Part shown: positions 24,901 to 31,873 of the stretch, one piece after another | Layout of the letters: every line of letters starts with the position of its first letter | How positions within the stretch are numbered: the first letter of the stretch is position 1 | NCBI GenBank assembly: GCA_017161705.1 | Contig: JADFCW010000037.1 | Span: 1 to 33,924 of the forward strand | Reading direction: 5' to 3' | Length of the DNA stretch: 33,924 bases | From: Candidatus Sumerlaeota bacterium | GTDB taxonomy: Bacteria; Sumerlaeota; Sumerlaeia; JADFCW01 | Program-made: the position numbers and the translations under genes | Notes under the pieces: model-generated | Database searches by the model: none | The model's input: only the letters and a program-made list of their open reading frames with translations | What the model was told of the DNA's origin: nothing

Positions 24901-26322
24901 GGAATAAGATGAGGAATACTCCTCCCCGCTCCCTCCATACCGCATCGAGCCGCTCGGAGGGGTGCTGCCGGAGCTGACAGCCGCTACCGTGCTAATCACA
25001 TCGGTGATCTCCTCAGCGTTGGCGTTGGTCAGCTTGATAATTTTCAGGATGTTTTCGCCGGCATCCTCGCGATCCAGCGACGCGATGATTTGCTCCAGTC
25101 TAGCCACGTTGGCGGCAGTGTCAGTCAGAATCAGCGAGCGGGTACGGTCGTCCACGGAGAGGGTGCCCTGCCGGCTGATGAGCGGCTGAATGGACTGCTG
25201 AATGCTGCGCGGCTGAGCGATTTTCAGTTTGAATATTTTTTGAATCAGCTCATTGCGCAACGGAATAGTCGAGGCCGACTCGTCCGGTCCCAGCACCTTT
25301 TGGATTTCCATACGGCTGGGAACATCGAACTGGGCCACAAGGTTTTCGATGTGCTGGATCTTTTCCGGCTGACCTGCGAGGATCAGCCAGTTCGTCCGCA
25401 CATCGGCGATGATCAGCACGTCGTTGACCACACGAATCTGGCTGGAACTGCCATAGCGGCGCGCGAGGGAGGAATGATCGTCGCTGCTTCCACCAAATCG
25501 CGATGTACTGACGGTGGGGGAGCCGCCGATATTCGCCGCCACGATCGTCGTGATGAGATCGGTGATCTCATCCGCGTTGGCGTATTTGAGGCGGACAATT
25601 TTGAGGATACTCTCTCCGGCCTCCTGGCGGTCGAACGACTCGATGAGGCGCTCGAACCGTGCAACGTTGGCCGCCAGATCGGTCACCACCAGAGTCTTGC
25701 TGCGCTCATCCGAACTGATACTGCCCTGCTTGCTCATCAAAGGAGTCAGCAGAGTTTGGAGACGGCTCGGAGAGGCGACTTTGATGTTAAAGATCTTTTG
25801 CACCATCTGCATTCGGTTGGTAATGCTGGTGGCGGATTCGTCGTTTTTCAGCGTTTGAACCCGCATGGTCTGGGCCATATTGGCCGGAACCAGCTGGATG
25901 TCGCGCGGCGTTTCGATGACCGCAATACCCTGCAGTTCCAACGCATCGTAGATGACCTGCAAAGCCTCGGCACGCGGCAACCGTTCGGCCGAATAGACCG
26001 TGACCCGCCCCTGCACGGAAGGCTCCTTGATCACGGGTTTGCGCGTTTGCTCGCTGATAAAGGTTACGATCTGCGTGATTTCGACACCCTTGCTGAGATT
26101 CATGATCACAGCGTCGCGAATGACCGACGGCGCGGACGGCGAGGACGGCTCGGTGTTCTCGCTGGTCTCGCGCGCGTTCTGCGAGATGGAAGCCGACCCG
26201 AACGGTTGACCGCCTTTATTGGAAGAGAACCGGGACCGGCCCGCCCCGCCGGGTTGCCCGATACAGATTGCGGCTGCGGCCATCCATATTACGACCCATG
26301 CGATTGTCGCTCGGTTTGCCAT
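22000..26322 (-). CDS. gspD: Type II secretion system secretin GspD, giant form with extra N-domain modules
   Basis: 1440 residues, about twice a normal GspD (about 650). ATG at 26322 with AGGAGG 12 nt upstream. A signal peptide (about 1-22) and a Ser-rich linker precede an N0/STN domain (about 70-145, containing FISEQTRKPVIKEPSVQGRV split over two strands). Next are three tandem modules (about 150-340, 341-530, 531-720), each holding two N1-like domains ending in patterns such as TDTAANVARLEQII and ADPRTNWLVLVGRP. Four more N-type domains follow (about 721-790, 796-880, 886-977, 982-1111). The secretin barrel (about 1115-1385) carries SVPFEVSAQG, VGTRLEITPQIN and the hallmark VPVLGYIPILEFFFS. 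A charged tail resembling the pilotin-binding S region ends the protein. GspD forms the outer-membrane channel of the T2SS. It is last in the operon, 142 nt after the gspC-like gene. Confidence 0.95.
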   Translation of the reverse strand: MANRATIAWVVIWMAAAAICIGQPGGAGRSRFSSNKGGQPFGSASISQNARETSENTEPSSPSAPSVIRDAVIMNLSKGVEITQIVTFISEQTRKPVIKEPSVQGRVTVYSAERLPRAEALQVIYDALELQGIAVIETPRDIQLVPANMAQTMRVQTLKNDESATSITNRMQMVQKIFNIKVASPSRLQTLLTPLMSKQGSISSDERSKTLVVTDLAANVARFERLIESFDRQEAGESILKIVRLKYANADEITDLITTIVAANIGGSPTVSTSRFGGSSDDHSSLARRYGSSSQIRVVNDVLIIADVRTNWLILAGQPEKIQHIENLVAQFDVPSRMEIQKVLGPDESASTIPLRNELIQKIFKLKIAQPRSIQQSIQPLISRQGTLSVDDRTRSLILTDTAANVARLEQIIASLDREDAGENILKIIKLTNANAEEITDVISTVAAVSSGSTPPSGSMRYGGSGEEYSSSYSYYSRRYSAASQVRMVNDVMILADPRTNWLVLVGRPDRVERIEKLVAEFDVPARTDIRQVLGPNESATSLPLRNELIQKIFKLKLAQPRSVQMAIQPLLGRQGNISVDERTRTVILTDTVANVIRFEQIIEGMDRLDIGQMDVKIFKLQYAYAEELADLVAMMAVAGETGMLPISQRSGGYYGGDDYYSRRSYSGYGGYGRSSGGRMAGDMVVIPDVRTNWLIVVGPPDKIARVEQIVTEMDNPGRSDVKLHIVDIKYADAFDLALDIRDMMMRKLARERQEIFDMRSNQRGNQIMVLATPTTFEMVKQMIDAMDTTQSVQRESRTYELKYMDANDMADQLNQLYQEEFRGFGFFGGFGGGFGRGGGRGRSEARFVPSVRTNSIMVIADPNEYEFIERMIKELDVEIPEENLAPRVYHIVHTDASDMVSVLTELFEGGTARRPGTTDLFTWRPRTTSSRPGEIGALYGKVRFVVYRATNSIVAITNNPQNFSVIEGLIRELDVMNPEATNMLVIQVQHADVAQLANNLNNLLSEGAVSRAASQSSQQGRSSSSQQQGQQQGQTGRLVEDTRPAVDVVFPWQSAGARPGTSGRPGMEERPINNLIGLVRIVPDIRSQKLIIAAPSIYFESIQQLVADLDKPEPQVQLETYIIRVESEGSRRLGWRWTPDARTISGDELDNAFLALSHMGFIDSYGSNNANAGTLANPAPANIDYSRSLRDTFYNSSTNYSGTLSPGKGVFSADVNVALLIQLLIKNRNASIAAHPQITVNNNEMGAVFVGESVPFEVSAQGSAEGTSLRTNVEYRDVGTRLEITPQINKQGRVVLKIYVENSRRKPELLNGRALTELQTYETKLTVESGQTAWLGGLTERWQDDTIRRVPVLGYIPILEFFFSKSDKVTRESNIYAFIIPQVLETAEQQAAQYQRAKSEIDAYWKEYESKVKLDMPPVNVRPSSGTLTTQPEEEKKSE
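24163..25875 (-). repeat. Three tandem 570-bp coding modules inside gspD
   Basis: Module A is about 25875-25303, B 25302-24733 and C 24732-24163. B and C are closest; they share ESA(T/S)-x-(I/L)PLRNELIQKIFKLK and the base string atcagctcattgcgcaacgg on the plus strand. A is more diverged. Each module has two N1-like domains separated by a Gly/Ser/Tyr-rich loop and ends near an FDVP or MDNPGR element. The copies are in frame with no stop, so this is a protein-domain amplification of some age rather than a recent DNA duplication. Confidence 0.88.
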
Positions 26323-26464
26323 GTCTCGATTCGTCCTCCTGATGAGATGTCCGGAATCCTGCGCCGGATTTATCAGTGTTGTGCGCTTGCCGGTCCAATT
26401 CCCGGCTTTCCATTCAAATCCTCGCGGCTATTCCCATGCCGTGGCCATGCTCTCGGAAAAGCCT

Positions 26465-28375
26465 TTAGTCGCGGCCCCGCTTGCCTTTCCCTTTCGGGCC
26501 GCGGCCGGACAGGTCGCTGGGGAATCCGCCCTTGGGCCCGCGGTCGGGCGGCGGCTGTATGCTCCCGCGGCTCGGCGGCGGCATACTCCCGCGGCTCGGC
26601 GGCGGCGCGCTGCTGCGGTCCCGCTCACGCATCTGCCGGATTCTTTCCATGATCTGCTCCCGGCTCATTCCCTGGAAGATGCTGCTGCCAGACGGCAGCG
26701 GCGGCGAATACGATGAAGAGGGGGGCTGCGGAACACTGGCGGATTGCGACACAGACGCTTCGCGCGGCGGCCGGTCGTATTCCTCCCCTCTCCGCATTTC
26801 TTTGGCCGAGACCGGCGGGGGACCACTCACAGACACAGAAGGACGCTCCGTGCGGTTTTCGTGGCGATGCTCGTCGCGCGACCGTTCTCCGCCCTCGCGC
26901 AGCCGGCGCCAACGCTCGATCAGTTGCTCGCGCGACATGCCGGCAAACGGCCCGCCCGGTCCGGTCAGCCGTTCAAATACCGAATCGGGGATGCGAGGCA
27001 GATTGTCCGGCCCTGTAAACGCCGACGAGGACGCGATCGAGGCCATGGGGCCGCTCCGGCTTTCGCCGCTGCCCACGGGGCCGAAACCTCGACTGAACCC
27101 CGACGGCGGGCCAAATCCGCCCCCGCCGCCCTCGCCGCCGTAGTGCATCGCAAGTTCTCTTCGGTTCCCCTCGTTATCCTCCAGCGAAACCCGGTCGGTC
27201 CCGATCTCCGTCACTTTCCATTCATGGAACCGTTCGCCGACTTTCACCCACTGCCCGTTGATCATCGCGCGGTCAATAAACACTGCCTCCAGCTGCGGCT
27301 GGACTGGCTGCGGCCGCGGCTCGCCGAACAGCGCGCGCTTTTCCAGTTTATCGAACATCTCGCGCCGCTTGTCCTCTTCCGAACTGCCCGAGCTTTTTCG
27401 CGAGTCCGAGCGCCCGCTCCTGCTGCTGCGGTTGTCGGCAGAACCCGATGACCCGGAACGTGCGGGCTCGGAACGCGGTGCGGCGGATACCGCGCTAGCA
27501 GTCGCGGTGCTTTTTTCTCCGCTCAACCCCATTTCCAGAGCCAAAAGCATTTCCCAGTTGGCTGCCAACTCCTCCACCGACATCGTCCCAGAGGACTGCA
27601 TCGGTGTGCCGGGGCGATCGTCAGATGCGACGGTCGGGCTAGTATCGGCCTCGGCCCCCGGCGCCGAGGCGATCGCCGTTGGTGCCGTTGTCGCCGTGTG
27701 TTCGATCGCCGTAAGCCCGGCCGACGAAGAGACCGTTTCGGCGGCGGTCGTTGTTTGGGTGGACGGCCTTGCCGCCTGCGTCGGCGTCGTTGGCGACACT
27801 GAGGCAAGGGACGGCGATGTAAAGACAAGCGCCGGTTGGGTTTCCGAGGCCGCATCGGCGGCAGCGGTCAGTGTTGCACTGGACGGCAGCGGCTCGATGC
27901 TGGCAGTTGTCTCCTCAGCCATTGCCATAAGAAGCATCAAATCTTCCATGCTGAAATCGGCCCATTCCTCCAATCCACCGTTCTTCTCGGCGGCGACCGG
28001 CGAGGTGGGCTGAACTGCCGCCTTTGTCGGCGACGAAGCGGCATTCGGCGTACTCTCGTGCAGTGGGCTCCGTTCCGAGCGTCCGGTCTCGGCGCGCCGC
28101 TCGGGTTCCTTTTTTGCCGCCGAGGCGGCCGGTGTGGGCGACGGCCCCATGCCGAAATTGTCCACACCGGCTAGAAGGCTGCGCGTTTGAAAAAAGAAAA
28201 TTGTCTGGAAGACAACCAGGTAGATTAACACCAGAAGAATGACGGCATTGATTCCGAGGAGGATCAATTTCAGGTTGGAGCGCAGCCACACCCAAGCGTC
28301 GGCCGCCTGGCCCGCCGAACCCTTCGCCCCGTTGCCTTTGCCATTGGTCTGGCCGTTGCTTTTTCCGTTGCTCAT
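26465..28375 (-). CDS. GspC/PilP-like inner-membrane T2SS protein with very long disordered regions
   Basis: 636 residues; the ATG overlaps the gspM stop as ATGA. A Gly/Asn/Lys-rich cytoplasmic start is followed by one membrane helix (about 34-60: LKLILLGINAVILLVLIYLV). A long Ala/Ser/Thr/Pro-rich stretch (about 75-335) is broken by two short acidic helical motifs (about 138-156 and 264-286). Residues about 345-411 (RALFGEP, then LEAVFIDRAMINGQWVKVG, WKVTEIGTDRVSLEDNEG) form a small beta domain like the GspC homology region/PilP, which docks on the secretin N0 domain. The C-terminal 225 residues are Gly-, Pro- and Arg-rich, with two copies of a GMSREQ-(L/I)-x-x-R motif (about 479 and 569). 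Position between gspM and gspD supports the GspC role; the length is about twice that of known GspC. No PDZ domain was recognised. Confidence 0.78.
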   Translation of the reverse strand: MSNGKSNGQTNGKGNGAKGSAGQAADAWVWLRSNLKLILLGINAVILLVLIYLVVFQTIFFFQTRSLLAGVDNFGMGPSPTPAASAAKKEPERRAETGRSERSPLHESTPNAASSPTKAAVQPTSPVAAEKNGGLEEWADFSMEDLMLLMAMAEETTASIEPLPSSATLTAAADAASETQPALVFTSPSLASVSPTTPTQAARPSTQTTTAAETVSSSAGLTAIEHTATTAPTAIASAPGAEADTSPTVASDDRPGTPMQSSGTMSVEELAANWEMLLALEMGLSGEKSTATASAVSAAPRSEPARSGSSGSADNRSSRSGRSDSRKSSGSSEEDKRREMFDKLEKRALFGEPRPQPVQPQLEAVFIDRAMINGQWVKVGERFHEWKVTEIGTDRVSLEDNEGNRRELAMHYGGEGGGGGFGPPSGFSRGFGPVGSGESRSGPMASIASSSAFTGPDNLPRIPDSVFERLTGPGGPFAGMSREQLIERWRRLREGGERSRDEHRHENRTERPSVSVSGPPPVSAKEMRRGEEYDRPPREASVSQSASVPQPPSSSYSPPLPSGSSIFQGMSREQIMERIRQMRERDRSSAPPPSRGSMPPPSRGSIQPPPDRGPKGGFPSDLSGRGPKGKGKRGRD

Positions 28376-28983
28376 AGCTGCGCCTTTTCAGGAAAAAGAT
28401 AAGTGTAGATCTTCAGGGCGGCCTGCAACTGCCGTTTTTGCTGTTCGCCGCTGCGCCCAGAACGCGACGCGCCGGCGCTCGATCGCCCGCCCATGGCCGT
28501 AATGCTGATCTGATCCACGACTATCGGGACCGAGGCCTGTTCGAGGGAGTCAATAAACCGGACCAAGCCGGCATAGCTGGGAGCGGTCAGATCGAGTTTC
28601 AGTTCCATACGTGTCGAGGCGGCCGTGCGCGCCGTGGCCGTCCGCGCCTGGGCTTTGAGCTGGGTGATATTGCGGATTTGGACATTGGAGCGGCCGGCCA
28701 GTTGCTCGAAACGCTCGACCAATTTCTTCATTTGGTCTTCGGGCGGCTCCTTAGGCACCTCGATCTTCAGCGCCTCGGTCTGTTGCTTCAATTCTTTGCT
28801 CACCAGAGCGTATCGTTTGATCCGTGCGCTGGCGTCCGCAAACTGGGCGGTCTTGTAGTCGCCGCCCCGGCGGCTGCCCGCAATGGCCGCGCCAATCTTT
28901 TTGGCGCCCATCCACAGGCCCACGACGGCGACAACGATTGCGCCGATCACAATGGTGCGGCGTTCCCGGGGTGCGAGATTCAT
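28372..28983 (-). CDS. gspM: GspM/PilO-like T2SS inner-membrane protein
   Basis: 203 residues; start and stop both form ATGA four-base overlaps with the neighbours, so translation is probably coupled. A single N-terminal membrane helix (about 9-30: RRTIVIGAIVVAVVGLWMG) follows a short cytoplasmic tail. A helical stretch with SKELKQQTEALKIEVPKE and KKLVERFEQLAGRSNVQI follows. Next is a ferredoxin-like domain with MELKLDLTAPSYAGLVRFID and VPIVVDQISITAMG, the pattern of PilO and of the T2SSM family. It ends with LQAALKIYTYLFPE. It should dimerise with the GspL-like protein in the inner-membrane platform. The assignment rests on topology, fold pattern and position, since this family is poorly conserved. 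Confidence 0.82.
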   Translation of the reverse strand: MNLAPRERRTIVIGAIVVAVVGLWMGAKKIGAAIAGSRRGGDYKTAQFADASARIKRYALVSKELKQQTEALKIEVPKEPPEDQMKKLVERFEQLAGRSNVQIRNITQLKAQARTATARTAASTRMELKLDLTAPSYAGLVRFIDSLEQASVPIVVDQISITAMGGRSSAGASRSGRSGEQQKRQLQAALKIYTYLFPEKAQL

Positions 28984-30392
28984 TTGGCACCTGCCCTCTT
29001 GTATTTTGGATTCAACGAAAAGGTCATCTTGAACGTTACCCCTTCACGGTCCTTGCGCGATGACGGGGCGTCGGCCCGCACAAAAAAATCCGACGCCGTG
29101 ACCTTGCGCGTAAACTCCTGCACATCTGTGTAGGTCTTGCACCGGCCGGTCAGCGACAGCGAACCGTCGGGATTCAGGCTCAGCGTGTCCAGGGTTACCC
29201 CTGGCGGGGCAATTTCCGCGATTGCGACCAGCAGCCGTGTCATGGGAAATTTATCGGCGGCAAACCGCCGGAGAATCGCCAGGGCTTGTTCATCGTGCTG
29301 TAAGTCGGCCGAGATCAGCCGGGCGCGCTGGATCACTTTGTCCATAATCGCCTCGCGCTGGTGGTTGGCTGTCCGTTGCACGAAGACTGTTGCCAGAAGA
29401 AGCCCGATCATCAGCAGAATCAACACGGGCGTTTGAATCTGCGCCAGAATGGGCAGGAGCGGTTGCGCGCCCCGCCGCCGCGGCGCTTCCATCGCCAAAA
29501 AGTTGATCGTCCCGCCGGCGCCCGACAGTGCCGCCCGGATTAGCCCTACGACGCGATGCCAGCTCTCCGCCCAATCGGCAGGGAGCGCCTCTGCATTGAC
29601 CACCCACTCCGCCGCCTGCTCGAGGCGGTTGACCACGGGAATGTCCAATGTGCGGCGAAGGTCGTCGGCCAATTGGCTGGCGGTTTCTCCGCCCAGGCAA
29701 ACCACCGACTCGACCTGGACGCTCTCGCGCCGGCCGCGCAAATACAGAATCAGTCGCCGGATTTCATTGCCGACCGCCTCGATCGGCCGGTTCCCCGGCA
29801 CAAAATGCGCCGACTCGATCATGCCGTCCAGAACCACAAACAACGACGTGCCGTCGGAGGCGCAATCGGCCACCAGTTCGCATGTCAGAGGACGCGGCCG
29901 CAGCGCCAGGTGTGCCCGCAGTCCCGCCAGCGCCGCACATTCGACATACGTTGGACGTTCGCCGTTGGGGAAATGCCGCTCGAGCAGGTTCTGCACATAC
30001 TCTCGGGAAATGGCGGCGGCCAGAACATGACTCCGTTTGCCCTCGTCGGTCGTTCCGTCTTCGACATAGCCCCACAGAGTCTTGCTTTCGTCCAATTCGC
30101 CGAGCGCCTGTTCGAGTTTGAGGGCGGTGATTTTCCGAATATCCACTTGTTCGCCGCGCGGGCCCACAAACGGTTTGAGCAACACTTCGCTGCGGGGAAC
30201 CGTGCAGAGAATGGTCTCGCCGCGCCGCCGGTCGGCCTTCTCGCGGCAGAACCGCCCGAAATCGAATTCCGCCGCCGGCTGGGTCTGCCATTCCTCGACT
30301 GCCACTTTCTCATCCTGCACACGGAACCGGCACAGCCGCACCGGGTCGCTTCCCAGTTCCACAGCCCAGTATCGTCCATTTCGCTTCTTCAT
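28980..30392 (-). CDS. gspL: GspL-type T2SS platform protein built as a PilM-PilN fusion
   Basis: 470 residues from the ATG at 30392, which has AGGTGG a few nt upstream; a longer TTG start at 30422 would overlap gspK. Residues about 1-285 form an actin-like PilM/GspL cytoplasmic domain (YWAVELGSDPVRLCRF, CTVPRSEVLLKPF, ITALKLEQALG, FVVLDGMIESAHFV, ESVVCLGGETASQLADDL). A PilN-type element (GTINFLAMEAPRRRG, about 294-308) and one membrane helix (about 313-339) follow. A periplasmic helical stretch and a small ferredoxin-like domain with GVTLDTLSLNPDGSLSLTGR, typical of PilN, complete it. The protein anchors the assembly ATPase to the inner-membrane platform and pairs with GspM. The fusion of PilM-like and PilN-like parts is the normal GspL plan, but the sequence looks closer to the type IV pilus proteins. 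Confidence 0.88.
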   Translation of the reverse strand: MKKRNGRYWAVELGSDPVRLCRFRVQDEKVAVEEWQTQPAAEFDFGRFCREKADRRRGETILCTVPRSEVLLKPFVGPRGEQVDIRKITALKLEQALGELDESKTLWGYVEDGTTDEGKRSHVLAAAISREYVQNLLERHFPNGERPTYVECAALAGLRAHLALRPRPLTCELVADCASDGTSLFVVLDGMIESAHFVPGNRPIEAVGNEIRRLILYLRGRRESVQVESVVCLGGETASQLADDLRRTLDIPVVNRLEQAAEWVVNAEALPADWAESWHRVVGLIRAALSGAGGTINFLAMEAPRRRGAQPLLPILAQIQTPVLILLMIGLLLATVFVQRTANHQREAIMDKVIQRARLISADLQHDEQALAILRRFAADKFPMTRLLVAIAEIAPPGVTLDTLSLNPDGSLSLTGRCKTYTDVQEFTRKVTASDFFVRADAPSSRKDREGVTFKMTFSLNPKYKRAGAK

Positions 30393-30406
30393 GGATCCCA
30401 CCTGTC

Positions 30407-31861
30407 CTAGGACTCCCGCCAATAGAGAATAGTCGGCGGATCGGTTGCGATGTCCACCACCGCCTCGATCGTTGCTTTGGTTTCGCCTTCCCGGCCCTCG
30501 GCGATAATCCGAAACTGATACGACTGCACGGTGACATAGTCTATGATATTGGCAAACAGCGACTCGGTCATGCCGTTGATGTCGCGCAATTCACTTCGGG
30601 AGGTGAACGGCCCCTGGCTCGAGGCCCGCCGCGTCAGAATCTCATTGGCGACGTCCTCGGTCATTCCCGGCAGCGTCATCAGCACTTCGAACGGAGCCGT
30701 ATTGATGTTGATGCGGTTGTGTTTGTTTTCCGTTCCCACGCAAAGCCAGTCCACCATGCGGGCCACCTGATCAAAGTTGAATACGCGCGTTCCCTGCGTT
30801 TGCGCCCCCGATGACGAAATTCCGCTTTTTCGCAGACTGTCGCGCGACTGCGTCTGCTTGCCCTGAGATATGGAGAGTTTTGTACCTTTCACCGAGGATT
30901 GTTTGAGCGCCGAACTGCGCAGAGCCGTCGAGCCCTGCCCGCCCGACTGGCCTTGCGTCTGCGCCTCGGTCACATCGAGCAGCTCGGCCAGCGAGGTGAA
31001 CCGCCGCTGATTGCGCCATGCGACAATCGCGGCCGCCTGCGTTTGCGTCATGCCTTCGATCTGGCGCAGCTCCGACTCGGAGGCGGTGTTGAGGTCCAGC
31101 CGCATCTGGCCGTCGGGATTGATCTCGCGGTCGTAGGAATATACGGTAAAGAAATCCGCCAGCCCCTTATCCAGTTCGCCGTCCTGGTCATCGTAGGGCG
31201 GCGAGTAATCGCCGTCGTCTTCGTTGGGATCGAGCAGGCCGTTGCGGTTGGCGTCTTCCCCGAAGACCTCGACCGACGTCCAGCCGGCAATCAACAGCAA
31301 CTCCATCACCGTATGCAGACCGCCGTTTTTGCAGTAGTAGGGGTCTTCCAGCATCTGGTAGTAGTCGTCCTCGGCGCCGTCGGGACGCGTTTCCGAATCG
31401 CTGTCCCGCCAGTCCAGGAAGGCGTTGATCATTTCGGGCGTTAGTTCCGGAAATGTGTAGAGCGCTTCCTCGGTGACCGTATTCAGGTTTACCCGGCTGG
31501 CCTCGTCCGTGATGCCATAGATCATGCGGCCCGATTCGTCGCGTTTGCCTGTCGCGAGGGTATAGACGCCGTCGCCGACGGGCTGCTCGAAGAAACGGAT
31601 CTCGTCGTTGTAGAATCCGCTGAGTTCTCCATAGTAGCCCTCCTGCAGCTGGAGCAATTCCACAATTGTCCGCTCGATTCCCGCCTTGGCGTAGTATCGC
31701 GCCTTGACCTTGTTCGTGCGGTTGGTCACGATGTTGAGGCTCGTGCGCACCGATGTGGAATAGCTCAGCGCAATCAGCGACAAAATCAGCACCAGCCACA
31801 GCACCAGAACGAGAATAGCGCCGCGCTGCCGTGTGCGAATGCTGTCGCTCTTGCGGATCAT
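30407..31861 (-). CDS. gspK: T2SS minor pseudopilin GspK
   Basis: 484 residues, against about 330 in well-known GspK proteins. AGAGGAAA precedes the ATG. The prepilin leader is short and ends at Gly14 (QRG/AILVLVLWLVL); as usual in GspK there is no Glu at +5. After the hydrophobic helix, Tyr-Tyr-Ala-Lys-Ala-Gly (about 56-61) matches the family core. Three helix-hairpin-helix-like repeats begin with RVNLNT (about 123), RLDLNT (about 254) and RININT (about 383). An acidic calcium-loop-like stretch (DANRNGLLDPNEDDGD, about 203-218) lies between the first two. A Ser/Gln-rich linker (about 300-355) separates the second and third. GspK caps the pseudopilus tip with GspI and GspJ. gspL follows after 14 nt and gspJ ends 12 nt upstream. 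Confidence 0.93.
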   Translation of the reverse strand: MIRKSDSIRTRQRGAILVLVLWLVLILSLIALSYSTSVRTSLNIVTNRTNKVKARYYAKAGIERTIVELLQLQEGYYGELSGFYNDEIRFFEQPVGDGVYTLATGKRDESGRMIYGITDEASRVNLNTVTEEALYTFPELTPEMINAFLDWRDSDSETRPDGAEDDYYQMLEDPYYCKNGGLHTVMELLLIAGWTSVEVFGEDANRNGLLDPNEDDGDYSPPYDDQDGELDKGLADFFTVYSYDREINPDGQMRLDLNTASESELRQIEGMTQTQAAAIVAWRNQRRFTSLAELLDVTEAQTQGQSGGQGSTALRSSALKQSSVKGTKLSISQGKQTQSRDSLRKSGISSSGAQTQGTRVFNFDQVARMVDWLCVGTENKHNRININTAPFEVLMTLPGMTEDVANEILTRRASSQGPFTSRSELRDINGMTESLFANIIDYVTVQSYQFRIIAEGREGETKATIEAVVDIATDPPTILYWRES

Positions 31862-31873
31862 GTTCGCTTTCCT

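Noticed and set aside
21844-26652. Several long plus-strand open frames opposite gspD
   Set aside because: They mirror the secretin coding strand and have His/Arg/Val-biased composition without recognisable domains.
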